NCBI GenBank assembly: GCA_023105745.1
Contig: JALGQZ010000011.1
Span: forward strand, 44,112,698 to 44,176,697
Length of the DNA: 64,000 nucleotides
Source: Austropuccinia psidii
Taxonomy: Eukaryota > Basidiomycota > Pucciniomycetes > Pucciniales > Sphaerophragmiaceae
Direction: 5' to 3'
In this document: piece after piece, positions 45,123 to 56,748 of the stretch
How positions within the stretch are numbered: the first letter of the stretch is position 1
Layout of the letters: every line of letters starts with the position of its first letter
Translations under genes and position numbers: made by a program
Notes under the pieces: generated by a model
Told to the model about the DNA's origin: nothing
The model's database searches: none
What the model saw: only the letters and a program-made list of their open reading frames with translations

Positions 45123-46949
45123 ATGGCCCAAACCCCGGGAAATTCAACTGAATTCAATGAACAACCAACTTTAGCCCCAGAGAGTGGAAGTAAAATCTCT
45201 GATATGGCCAGTAGTTTTGAATTAGGCATTGAAGTAGAGAGCCAGTCACATGAAGATAATCAAGATCCACCAGTTCTTCCAGAATGTGAGTATGCATCCA
45301 TCTTGAATATTTCAAATCTTTCAAAACCTGATATTGTGTCATAGCCTTTGTTTTTGGTCATCCTCAAGCTCTCAGAAACCAAATTTTAAAGATATGAGAA
45401 GGAAAAGACTGTTTAACCTTGTGCACCGACAGAAGATGATGGGCAAGATGATGTAATTTTCAGTGGGGAGGTGGAAATTATATCCAAGGAACAATTTGTC
45501 TCCAACATTGCTCAAACTATCCCAAGGCTCAAAAAAATTCAAAATGATAGTAAAATTTCTGATTATGTGCCTCAAAAGATTGCTGAAGCCATGAGCCTCC
45601 TCAAAATGGATTTGAATAGTAAGTCCATTACTAATTCAGAAAGAAATTGATAAAAATAGCTTCTTACAATATATGGGCAGGTGTGGAGGTGGGAGAATCT
45701 CTACCTGAAGGATCTCAAGTAGTAATTGGATTTCCAGGAAAAGGATGAGGAAAAAGACCAAATATAAATGCAACCAAAAAACGCCATACCTTTGAAGCTG
45801 CAAAGGATTCTCAGGATCAAGGTGATGAAATGATCAATTTTAAAGCTGACCATATTGATAATGAACCTCCAAATACTGAACCCCCCCATACTCAATGAAA
45901 CAATCCATGCTGAAAGCCCCCAATACTGAATAAAACAATCCATGATGAAGCCCCTCCCAACCCTCCTTGGAATATTAAAGCCTTTCAAGAAAGGGAGAAA
46001 ATTAAACATGATACAATGGGACGAGATATGACTGATATAATTCCTGACCCTGAACCCAAAGTGTCATCCTCTTCTAATTTTCAAGGAATATTTTTATCCC
46101 ACATGGAAGAGTTTGCAGGCATTTTGAATTATCATTCCAATATTACTCAACAATAATGGAAAAGGGGGCTTGATAATATCAATAGTATTCACAAAAATCA
46201 TTGGGACAATTTACCAACAAAGGATTCTCATACATTCCTGCCCATTGGTATTAAGGTGATCAGTAACAAAGAGCTTAAAATGTTGGGCTGGCTGGAGGAC
46301 CTTGATATGGCAGGTGAGTTTTATCTTTGTGCATGATACATGATTATTGGCTGTCAACTGGTGATATAAATTGCAATATACAGGGTTAGATTTTCTTAAG
46401 CCAACAGAAAGAGAAGCGTTTTTTGATCACAACATTTGGAATCTCAAATTGATGAAGGAATCAGCTAAACCTCCAGATAATCTCCCAAAATCTGAACACT
46501 CCTTCTTCAAAATGGTTCAGAGACTTCTTTACCCCGCCAATCCAGTTAAACATTTTTGGGCAAATGTTATGTTTGAATCCATTAGTTTAGTCTCATACGA
46601 TGTGATTGCACCCAAACCATATGTTGCACCAACATCAAATTCAACTGATCCTCTTGGACTCAAATGGGGAGCAGTTGAATACCTTGCCTCCTGCTTGAGT
46701 AAATCAAAGCAACGTGCAACCCAGCTCAGCATTGAATGTGGCGGGGATGACAGTGAGATGTCCACAAAGCCGCACAAGAAACTAGAGGATCTAATGGATA
46801 CAGTTATCCATTTGATGATTGCGTACAACATGGTACATGCACATACAAAGGTCAAAGTTAATGGCATCAAAGGCAAACTCACAAACTCAAAAAAAAATGA
46901 GGCCATCAAAGATCTTTTGATGTGTCACAAGAATCTCGGAATAAATTGA
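45123..46949 (+). pseudogene. unknown multi-exon gene of GT
   Basis: It starts at an ATG (MAQTPGNSTEFNE). The open pieces are 45123-45344, about 45430-45650, about 45690-45890, about 45955-46310 and 46371-46949. One clear intron lies near 46314-46381 (GTGAGTTTT ... ATATACAG). The last exon has KPTEREAFFDHNIWNLKLM, SYDVIAPKPYVAP and LMDTVIHLMIAYNMVHAHTKV. In-frame stops occur at 45342-45344, near 45745 and near 46155. The N-terminal part is acidic and the C-terminal part basic. I recognise no domain and no similarity to the accessory gene of CACTA-1. Its place at the left end of GT suggests a transposon-encoded partner protein. 46950-48082 holds no supported gene. Confidence 0.5.
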
Positions 46950-48082
46950 ATTTGCTATGGTACATTAGCGGCATTCTGTGTGGCGGGGGTTTGTAGTTTG
47001 ATGGTATTCTCAGATGACTGGAGAACAAGCTCAGTTAAAGGGGCTTTATCACTCATTGACATTTCCAAAAAACTTTCAGAGGGTAAAAATCTAGTGGAGC
47101 CGGTGTGGCTACGTACCAATTAGTATATATGTAATTGACTGAATGAAAGTTTCTTCTCATCAGAGTCTTTTAACCCCACTGTACCTCTTAGATTTGAATT
47201 TTCATGATGCTTAGTATTAGACTTTGGTGATGCCTGGGTGGCAAAGCGGGGTCTTGGTTCAAGTGATGAGGTCACATTGACTGTACCCAGGTCTGCTAAA
47301 CTTACAACCAGGATTGACGCGTTTTAGATTAGCTTTGTACCAGATAAATTGTAATTTAATTTTTCAAAGTCATTTATGAATTTATTAATAGTGAATACCT
47401 ATCCTACTACTGCCCGGATGTCACAGCATGAATACCAATAGTAATTGTACAGCGGCATGCCTCTGTACACCATTGAAAATACTCCTACAAGACGCAAGCT
47501 GAGTCAGGCAGTTGTGCCCGCAAGTAGCACATGCGGGGGCAATGTGGGCAGTCGCTTTTATCACTTCCCACCACCCCATAATAAGACAAATGTTCCTGTG
47601 TCTTTCAAGAGGACTAGGATAACTAGGGATCCGCAGCAGGGTGCATATTGCATTTGTGCGTGCTTGCGATATTCCACATGGTTGGATTGGAAAATGATTG
47701 CATGGGAACATCAATGTGTAAAATTGAATAATTAAATATCCACTGCAAATTTCAGGTTCAGGTATTTGAGATCGCGAATTCGCAAAGGTCAGGTGTGATC
47801 TTTCTTTTTAGCTGCAATTAAAAAAAGATTCATCGACCGCAATCAAATTTAGGTGATATTAATAAATCAGTAATCATTTGGTTTCATTTCATTTTCTGCT
47901 GCAAGCATGCCATTCACGAAAAAAGGAAAAGAGCGTAAAAGGGAACTCGCGGGAACGCATCGGGGTGAGGAAGGAAAGTGTGAGTTGCTTGCTTAATCTC
48001 AGCGTATATATATATGATTCCACATTTATGTGGCCCCACATTGGGCCCCATGGAAGAACATTGGCTTTAGTCGGTTCAGATT

Positions 48083-49288
48083 GTGCCAATGCCATGTGGG
48101 CTCCAACAGGGAAGTCAAAGGTGTGTGCCAAATAAAGCTCATTGGGCTTTGGGCACCATTCTGGACTCAAAACTCCTTAGCTTCAAATGGCAGGAAGCAG
48201 TATCTGATATCTTGTCTTCTTCAAAAAATAGTGATCCCTCAACCACACGGAATAGTGGGAGATCCCAAAAGACAAATAAGCGCAAAACAACCCAAATGAA
48301 TAGGTTGTTTTCCTCCTCTTGCGCAACAGCACAAATATCAATGCCAGTATCAGCAAATATGACCCCAAGTGAAATTTGGAGGGTTGTGGATGTCAATCAG
48401 ATCAAACGCATTCACTTTGGCCATGTGGCAATTTTCTCTTCAACCGGATTACTCATTGCCCTTGTTGAATTCTGACCATTCACAATAATGAGTGAAGTCA
48501 AGGTAAATCAATGGAATGAATTATCACAATTCTTATTTTGCAAAAAGAGATTCACCGACCCAATTGCAACAAATGGAGCATTACTGGAGGGACTTATGTT
48601 TGCAATTGGGTGGCACAAATGCAGCACAAAGAATGAACAATTTGGTCTGTATGGAAGTGTTGGGAAATTTGAAAACACAAAAGATGAATGGAAGAACCAA
48701 GGTGCCAATCTTAGCTTGGTGGGTTGCATTCTAGGTCAATCCTTACAATATGTTGGGGATAATTTATTTGAGAAGATTCAAAATTGCTACAGCTCATTGG
48801 GGGTTCCATCTTTTGATCAAGTCAACTATGAAGGCAATATTCCCGCAAATCAGGGTGCACGCGAGTTTTCTTCCGCACTCACTTTCACCATGAATGGATT
48901 CAAAAACTCACCTCATCTTGATAAGGATGCATCGCTGTATGCTTTGGGATGGTGGATTCAAGCTGATAAGTGGACCAGCCAAATTCAAAGAGATGCGTCA
49001 AAGCGGTGTACAGGGGGAAAATTGATTTTCCCAAATGAGCATTTTTGGATTGATCAATCTGATTGTCATTGGCCCATTCAGGTAGTGTGGGCCAGTAGTA
49101 CATTTTTTAACTATACTGATCCAGCACAGGACAATGAAAGCATGACACCAGTGGGTATGTCCGCACAATGCTCAAGGAGGTTGGCAGAAAAAAGGTGCCA
49201 AAAAAGCCATGGCTATTATGAGATTGGCAAGGGAGTGGGCTATCAAATAAGGGATGGTCATACAATCTCATGCCAATTCAAAGAATGA
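48083..49288 (+). pseudogene. TET/JBP-like 2OG-Fe(II) dioxygenase, one nonsense codon
   Basis: One frame of about 402 codons interrupted only by a TGA at 48473-48475 (LVEF*PFT; a C-to-T change of CGA would explain it). The N-terminal part is Ser/Lys-rich; a block IHFGHVAIFSS precedes the core. The core has SPHLDKDASLYALGWW (HxD iron site, H at 48914-48916), GGKLIFPNEHFWID (jelly-roll strand) and IQVVWASSTFFNYTDP, where Asn at 49109-49111 occupies the place I expect for the distal iron His. GMSAQCSRRL then follows. Rust genes of this type are annotated as Tet-like 2OG-Fe(II) oxygenases. TET/JBP enzymes oxidise methylated or plain thymine/cytosine bases in DNA and occur with fungal transposons. 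Start uncertain; upstream exons may exist. The assignment comes from motifs and memory. Confidence 0.7.
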
Positions 49289-49499
49289 GGAGATTTGCAT
49301 GTGTGTTGGAATTGCAGCGTGATGGCTCAATAATGGTGGGGTAAGGCAGAGGACAATATACACCAGGATTGGATGGTTTTGAGTGCGGGAGATAGGGTGG
49401 CTCACATTAAAAAGGGGTGAAGTGGATTATGTACGGTGGCATGCCATCATACATATGTCCTGGCTTGTTGCTCTTGTCCAGGATGCTGATGCCTCACAC

Positions 49500-50560
49500 G
49501 CGAATCCTTATTCTTGTGCAGGTTCCAACAATGCTAAAAGTTCCTTACGCCTGTTCGGGCTGCCCATGATTCACACCCAAATCATTACACTTGTACGAGC
49601 TCCTGACAATTCAAAAAACTCGCTATGGCCGTGCAGGCTTTGACGCCTCCTACGGAATCCCTTATGTTCTGCAGGTTCCCAAAAATTTAACAGTTTTCTT
49701 ACACCAGTGCAGGCATCCAATAGTTGACACACAAATCCTGACGCTTGTGCAGGTTCCTGACAATGCTGAAAATTTCTTGCGCCTGTGCAGGCTCCCAACA
49801 ATTCATACACCAATCCTTACGCTTGTGAAGGTTCCCCACAATGGTAAAAATTTATTACGCCTGTGCAGGCTTCGGAAAATTCACACGCCAATACTTACGC
49901 TTGTGAAGGTTCACGACAATGCTGAAAATTTCTTACGCCTGTGCAGGCTCCCAACAATTCACACGCCAACCCTTAGGCTTGTGAAGGTTCCCAACAATGC
50001 TAAAAACTCCTTATGCCTGTGCAGGCTTCCAACAATTCACACGCCAATCCTTACGCTTGTGAAGGTTCCCAAAAATGCTGAAAATTTCTTATGCTTGTGC
50101 AGGCTCCCAACGATTCACATGACAATCCTTACGCCTGTGAAGGCTCCCGACCATTCACATGCCAATCCTTACGCTTTTGCAGGCTCCCAAAAATTCACAT
50201 GCCAATCCTTACACCTGTGCAGGTTCCCAAAAATGCTAAAAATTCCTTATGCCTGTACAGGCTTCTTACAATTCACATGCCAATCCTTATGCTTGTGAAG
50301 GTTGCCAACAATTCTGACAATTTCTTACCCCTGTGCAGGCTCCCAACAACTCACACGCCAATCCTTATGCTTGTGAAGGTTCCCAACAATGCTAAAAATT
50401 CCTTACGCCTGTGCAGGCTTCCGACAATTCACACGCCAATGCTTACGCTTGTGAAGGTTCCCGACAATTCTGAAAATTCCTTACGCCTGTGCAGGCTTCC
50501 AACAATTCACATGCCAATCCTTACGCTTGTGAAGGTTCCCAACAGTTTAAACAATTCAAT
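49500..50560. repeat. 78-bp minisatellite, open over 235 codons
   Basis: About 13 units of 78 bp, each made of two related halves: CAGGCTTCCAACAATTCACA.. and AAGGTTCCCAACAATGCT... Because 78 is 26 codons, one plus frame (49591-50298) stays open with the repeat LPTIHTPILTLVKVP..LRLC, and a second (50091-50570) continues. No start context or signal sequence supports translation. Similar CTTACGCTTGTG cores link it to the array at 44040-44390. 50561-50965 holds no supported gene. Confidence 0.85.
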
Positions 50561-50965
50561 ACATGACTAAGATTAATAGCTTGTGACCATAGGAAAGGCA
50601 ATGTCTCATGAATCTGGAGTGGATTTCTCACATGCAGGAACCTCCAGCTTTTTTACAGTTAAGATTTGATATGGCTCTAAACCATGGAAGAAGAAAATAT
50701 AGGAGACAGTAACAGTGACTATTGGCACATTTTTGGCAAAAGAGGTTCACACAAACAAATACTCACTCAAACCTTTGGTGGGGCACTTACAAAAATTATT
50801 CTCACACAATCAGGGATTTTCTCTAAGGAGGAAATAAATAATTTTTACGTGAACAAAGAATGTAATAGAAATTGAACATAACAATGATTGAATACAAATA
50901 ATTTATTTAAAAGAAAGTATTACAAAAGATAAAAAGTGGAAATAATGAGATTTGTTTTTAAATTT

Positions 50966-52247
50966 TTATTTTTCTAGGAATTTGGGGACTATCCCGATGA
51001 TGTCCTCCTTTGGATAAGCCTCCAGTGCCTGGGCAAGGAGGGAGTTTAGTTCCTCCCGGAATTCCCAGTGCATCTCATTTCAATTAGTTGCATCCACAAA
51101 AGGAATCATGTGGAGCAAGCGGCAATGCTCCAACAAGATTCGGTTGATCAATTTTTGCACAATGGCTCAAGGAATCATCAAAGTCGGTCATAAGTTGGTA
51201 AATTCCTGGCGAGTGTCATCGTGGTAAATGAGAGGGGCTTTGCACCAGGGGGAGGAGGCGTTGGGGTTCTCGGGGGAACTGGCAGGGATCTCTGGGGAGG
51301 GGGGGATCAAACGGGCATATCGTCAATGATAATTATTGAGAGTGTAGTGGCGGGACGAGCTGGAGATGGTCAAAAAAAACGTGAGGAAAAGTTGATAGGA
51401 GTGAAGAAAGAGAAGTGGTGACTTACCAAAAGGTTCCTCCGTGGATTGCATAGGAGCCACCTCAGGTTCTGGCTCAAGAGTTGTAACGTCCTCAGGTGGT
51501 TGGGAGGATGGACTCGGGCCAGGAATAGGTGGCTGTTTGGTTTGGGAGGGTTCTAAAAAAGGAGTAAGAGTCAGTTAACTCAAATCAAAAGTGAAAGTGA
51601 AAATGAAATGAAACTTTGGCTGCTTACTGCAGAATAATTCCTCTGCCCATTGGGTGCCACCCGGGCCTGGAGTGGGTTGCCGCGGGGTTTGCTCGTGAGG
51701 CAAACTAGGAATAGGAGAGTCTTGTTGGGGGGGGATTTGGAGGGTTTTGTTCTATGAGTAATTGAAAAAAGTCAGTATTTTTGCGTTAAGAGAAAGAAAA
51801 CTTACTTTGGTGTTTGAATCCCATCAGTGACAAGACATGGTGACAATTGGCCCAAGCTCGAATGTCCTCTTGCCATTGCCATCCTTCATCGGCAAGATTA
51901 TCACTTCACTCAGGTCGAGGAGTGAAGTGACCATTGGATGGTGGCCTAGGAGGGGGGGTGGACAAATCAATACTTGAGGGAACAGGGCTAATCATCTGGA
52001 ATTGTTCCCGTTGACCTGCTTGGGGTCCCGGTGTCCATTTGCGCTTGGATATGGTTTCATCATTGCTGACCACAAAGGAGTCCTCAAAAGGGTGTCTTGG
52101 GCGAGAACTCCTCTGGCCACGTGGTTGGAAGGGGCAGACAACAAACAAACATTTCTTGTGTGCTTGTCGGCAAGCATCACAAGCGTTGGTCGTCATTGAG
52201 GAACAAATGCAGGGGATACCCTGCTTGGTGCATAAAGTGCACAACAT
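50966..52247 (-). pseudogene. antisense gene of GT with Zn2Cys6-like cluster
   Basis: Four exons on the minus strand: 52247-51806, 51751-51628, 51552-51427 and 51359-50966, with GTAAG/AG introns of 54-75 nt. Exon 1 has cysteines spaced C-x2-C-x6-C-x9-C-x2-C-x6-C (starting MLCTLCTKQGIPC, then ACDACRQAHKKC), the same pattern as the E1 antisense gene and as fungal Zn(II)2Cys6 factors. Pro/Ser-rich linkers follow. The last exon ends with a helical stretch FREELNSLLAQALEAY and KFLEK before the TAA at 50966-50968. Breaks: TGA at 51906-51908 in exon 1, a run of eight C near 51730 that shifts the frame, and TGA near 51310. ATTTTAG just before the first ATG may be an upstream splice acceptor. Function unknown; DNA binding inferred. 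Confidence 0.6.
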
Positions 52248-53735
52248 CTAAAATCAAAACAATTGAGGTTAGTAACTGAATAGAAAGTGAAAAATCAAGA
52301 AAGAAAATGAAGAAATACGATGAATTATATAAATTTAAAATGGATACAAAATAAAGACGCTCTAGTCGGAAGTTTTTAAAAGTCTGGAAGAGAAGAAAAA
52401 TAAGTATTAATATTGGAACATAATGTAGACAGAAGTTTAAAATGGAGGTAACACACAAGGTAGATAGATGTGGGGTTCTGAAAGTATGAGCAGGAAAAAC
52501 AAACAGGAAAAAGGAAGGGGAGTGGGTTTAGTGGAGTGCGAAAGAAAAGAGTGGAAAGGCAGGAAGACCAAGGGGAATACAGACAAGAAGGACAACAGCG
52601 GGTGAGAAAGAAAGTGAAGGGCTTGTCAGGTGAAGGTGGTCTTCTATACCATGGTGAAGCTGAGATGATCTCAGCAGTTGCAGAACCCACAAAAGTCTCA
52701 GCTTCAAGGCATGTGGGCAAAATTGAAGCTCAGTCTCAGCGAATGCTGCAACTGAGAAGGGAAATGCTAGTGTGAGGCAGAAGAACAATGGGGTTCTGGA
52801 TGAGTATTGCAATTGATTGAATTGTCACGCTCAGTCAAATCCCGTTTGTTTCCTTAAATAGCCACCCGATCACCCAGGAGGGTGGTTGTGAGGCCCTTGT
52901 TGAATGTGCATGGTGGGTGCAATGCACAAGTGCCCCATGCAGAAATGCATGTGGTTCATTTGGTCACAAGTGACCGCGGAAGGATTACCAGCCATATGGC
53001 CTGGTGATAGTGTTTGAACAAAGGGGGGCTGTAAGACAAGTGAACACAGTGTGAGCTTGGCTCGACCCATTGCTCAGGTTTGCTTTTGGGTCATAATTGA
53101 AATGCTCAGTGGCTGAACATTTAAATTGCACAGTAATTGAACTATTGATATAACAATATCAAATGCACCATTCTGAGCAATTGCTAGATCATTTTTGTAA
53201 GCACAGAATCTGAGCATTTGGCACAGCATCGGATGACATTTCACACGCTTTGGTGAAATGCTCCAAACTGAGCCTTCCAATGAGCTATTGCAAAAATGGT
53301 CCTGACCATGGCTTTGCTGAGCACTTCCACACAGTGCTTTTGACCATGAATTGCTAAGCTTGCGTGTGCAAATAGGGTGAAACACAATTCTGAGCATGTG
53401 GCACATGAGGTATGTATATGCAAACAATCAGAAAGTAGATACCCATTGGCTATATGCATGCAGGCTGAATTAGTATTACACCTTCCTAATCTGTACAGCT
53501 GACACTGTAGTACGCAGTACACCTTTGTAAATGTATGCTGCCGAGCAGAGCAAAAGCTGTTCAAAAATGTAACATGAAATCAGGTCAAGCCATCAAGTCA
53601 TATATCTCAACTGCATCCCTTTGATGCACCTTGTTGGAGAGCTCTGCCTAACTACTGCACAGATGCGGGTGTAATCCAAGTTAATGAAAGTGGGTCATGA
53701 TGGGATGACTTATTTTTTGGGTCATAAAAAAACAG
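52248..53735. other. GT interval, no gene supported
   Basis: It contains a minus-strand frame (52812-52528) with a hydrophobic, signal-peptide-like start (FFCLTLAFPFSVAAFA) but no ATG, and a TATTTAAG about 45 bp upstream. It could be a first exon of the neighbouring antisense gene or chance. From 53080 to 53735 nothing is recognisable. Confidence 0.35.
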
Positions 53736-55881
53736 TGGATTCACTCCGGTGTGGGATGAAATAAGGCAGTACTTTGAGGGGGAAATTATTGGTAAGTATG
53801 TTTTGAATTTCAGAATTGTCCAACAACTATGGGTGCTAAGGTGTATTAGCTGCCCCTCTAAATAATACTGAATAGTCAGCCTACGGAGAATCACAAAAGA
53901 AAATAAGATTTGTGGCTTTAACAGATAGAGAATACTTATCAGCAGTCTCTAAATCAGACCTATAAATGACACTACAGTAAAACTCTGATCTAAGATTTGT
54001 GATAAAATAAACACTAGATTTTTTTTAATTTATTTTAATAAAAGTGATGATAATATATATATATATGTTTTGGGTTTCTGTTATTTTAATAAAACTAATA
54101 AGAATATTTTTTTTTGTTTTTTATTTTTGAATAAGAATGATAGGAATATATATTTTTTATTGTTTTAGGTTGATTATAATGATTTTTTTGATATGAGTAC
54201 TAATAATAAGACTACTGGATTTGATTCTTTTAGGATTTTTTTTAATACTGAGTTTATATCACTACTACTTCTCTTTGTTAATAACACTAAGCTTTTGAGC
54301 AAGGCTAATAAGCTTTAACTATGGTTATAATACTATTCTTCACTAATACAAAGCTACTGAGAAAGGCTACTGAGCTTTTACTATGGTTATACTACTATTC
54401 TTCACTAATACTAAGCTACTGAGCAAGGCTACTGAGCTTTTCACTACTAAAACACTACTACTATTCTAGATATCCTGCTAGTTCAGGGATGGTGGTGATC
54501 CTGGATAGTGGGAACTTGTTCCATGATGATGGGAAAAATGAGGGAGAAAGGACCTCTATTTATAGCTTTTGGGCCTCCATAGAGCTTCTAAAAAGAGGGT
54601 ACTTAGAAAAAATCATAGTTGAGAGGTTTTAGGTGGTGAGACGTGTAGTTTTGGTGTAGCAGCATGTTTGCTGAGAGAATTATGCTGGTGGTGCTTTTTC
54701 TTATCAAAATCATGTGATGTATTTGAGATAATTTTGCTGGTGAGACTTCCTTTTTTCCAGAGTCATGTGAAGTCATTGAGATAATATGGCTGGTGATGTT
54801 TTCTTTAAGGTGGGGAAAGTATTTTTTGTTTCTATTTTTACATATGTTATGAGAGAATTATGCTGGTGGTGCTTTTTCTTATCAAAATCATGTGATGTAT
54901 TTGAGATAATTTGGCTGGTGAGATTATCTTTCTGCAAAGAAAGTGGAGAAAATACCGCTCCTGACAATTGAACTTTCTTCTAGTCATATGATATATATGA
55001 GAAAATTATGCTGGTGTTTCTGTTTCTTATCAAAATCATGTGATGTATTTGAGATAATTTGGCTGGTGAGATTTTCTTTTTGCCAAGAAAGCGGAGAAAA
55101 TACACCTCCTGACAATTGAGCTTTCTTCTAGTCATATGATATATATGAGAAAATTATGCTGGTGTTTCTGTTTCTTATCAAAATCATGTGATGTATTTGA
55201 GATAATTTGGCTGGTGAGATTTCCTTTTTGCCAAGAAAGTGGAGAAAATATAGCTCCTGAAAATTGAACTTTCTTCTAGTCATATGATATATATGAGAGA
55301 ATTATGCTGGTGTTTCTATTTCTTATCAAAATCATGTGATGTATTTGAGATAATTTAGCTGGTGGGTTTTTCTTTTTTGGTGACTTTGTTACGTGTTTTC
55401 TGAGAGAATTATGCTGGTGTTTCTTTTTTAGTATTGTATCATTTCATATGGAGATTGCATCATTTCTATCAAGCTTGATGCATGTCATTATTACTAAGCA
55501 AAAATTTGTCATTATTACTAAGCAAAAATTTGTTCTTGGAAAATATATTGTAATTTTATGCATAGCCTTGAGGTATTTCTTCTTTCAATTGAATCAAGCT
55601 GGGGAAAATCAAGCTCTGATGCTGTGGTGCATCTTCCTTCACCTTCCTTTATGATTAACTGCTTTTAATTGCATAATTTGCTATTGATGATGCAATAAGG
55701 TGGATAAATACTTTGATACTATACTGTTTTGATAAGATCTTGAGGCTGTGTATTGTATATTTCTTTTTGAAATTTGTAGTTGTAATGTTTAAATATGTTT
55801 TTTGGAATTTGTTTTATTATCATTTTTTTCTTTTTTTTATTGGTAAGCTTGAAACTGGTACCAATGGTATGGAATACCACA
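53736..55881 (-). repeat. H2 left LTR
   Basis: The first 920 bp follow the H LTR. From 54665 to 55430 the middle is replaced by a subfamily-specific array. The end GGTATGGAATACCACA again matches H. It is a distinct LTR subfamily. Confidence 0.8.
54665..55430. repeat. tandem array of about 148-bp units in H2 LTR
   Basis: Units contain GAGAAAATTATGCTGGTG, TTATCAAAATCATGTGATG, GAGATAATTTGGCTGGTGAG and GGAGAAAATACAGCTCCTGA. About five units are present, and about three and a half in the partner at 57490-58012. The 61- to 89-aa frames over them are not genes. 55431-55800 is unique A+T-rich LTR sequence. Confidence 0.8.
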
Positions 55882-55936
55882 TCCCCCTCTCCATTTAATG
55901 CTGTCCCCAGAATTCCAGTTGAAAAGCTTGCCAATA

Positions 55937-56390
55937 TCAATCATATCCATTTTGATCAATTTCTTCACCCTGTAATATTGACTCTTCATCTTCAATTTCT
56001 TCACTGCTTTCATTTTCTGACTCTGAACTTGTTTGAACTCTCTTTCCTTTGGTATAAAACCTCTTGATGTGACTTGCTGCAAATTTTCTTGTAAGCTTAG
56101 TGCCATCCAATTCTTCAAGCTCATAAGGTCCATTATTAATTTGATTTATGACTCTATAAGGTACATTCCAATGGTTGAAGAGTGAACCCAACTGTGACTC
56201 AAGTGGTTAATTATAAACTAATACCAAGTCTACTGGTTCAAGTGGATTTCTCAATCTATGTGCCATCTTTTTGTCCAAATATTTAACTGATTTGTGTCTT
56301 GAGTCTCTTAATGTCTCTGCTGCTGCTAATCTTGTTTCTTATTTTGCCACAGTCTGTATGTTTCTTGCTTCCAATAGTTCTTCTAGTTGG
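55937..56390 (-). pseudogene. H2 integrase C-terminal tail
   Basis: Same module as 11701-12139: NGPYELEELDGTKLTRK, FAASHIKRFY and SESENESSEEIEDEESI. It has a frame break near 56190 (the equivalent of GDLVLAY lies in another phase) and a stop near 56345. It is an isolated fragment without catalytic core. Confidence 0.75.
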
Positions 56391-56534
56391 TATTTTGTTT
56401 TGATTGAATATTATTCATTAATTTCACCTTGAAGTCTTCATTATTTTATTATTCACCTTGGGTGTTAATATTGATATCTTCGTTTTTTTATCTTCTTGAT
56501 TCCTTGATTTTACTTGCATATTCAATCAACTGGT

Positions 56535-56748
56535 GTGCTATCCCTGTAGTTTGAAGTCATACAAGGACTAATTTTGGCCGTCTTGGAATCACCCTTTAGC
56601 TTAAAGTCATACAAGGACTGATTTTAGCCTTCAGGTTGCTACCCTGTAGTTTAAAGTCATACAAAGACTAATTTTTTTCCTTCAGGTTGCTACCCTGTAG
56701 TTTAAAGTCATACAAGGACTACTTTTAGCCTTCAGGTTGCTACCCTGT
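56535..56748. repeat. H2 minisatellite, about five 50-bp units
   Basis: Units share CCCTGTAGTTTAAAGTCATA with the array at 12262-12765 and lie at the same distance from the integrase tail. The last unit is cut at the right LTR piece. Confidence 0.8.

Noticed and set aside
47421..47735. Opposed 97- and 96-aa frames
   Set aside because: They overlap on opposite strands with no motif and no splice sites; probably non-coding spacer of GT.
44040..50560. Regularly spaced repeats resembling a CRISPR array
   Set aside because: The arrays are contiguous minisatellites without unique spacers, in a eukaryotic transposon context.
52528..52812. Frame with signal-peptide-like N-terminus, a possible secreted effector
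   Set aside because: No ATG in frame, no recognisable mature domain, and it lies upstream of the antisense zinc-cluster gene, where it may be leader or intron.
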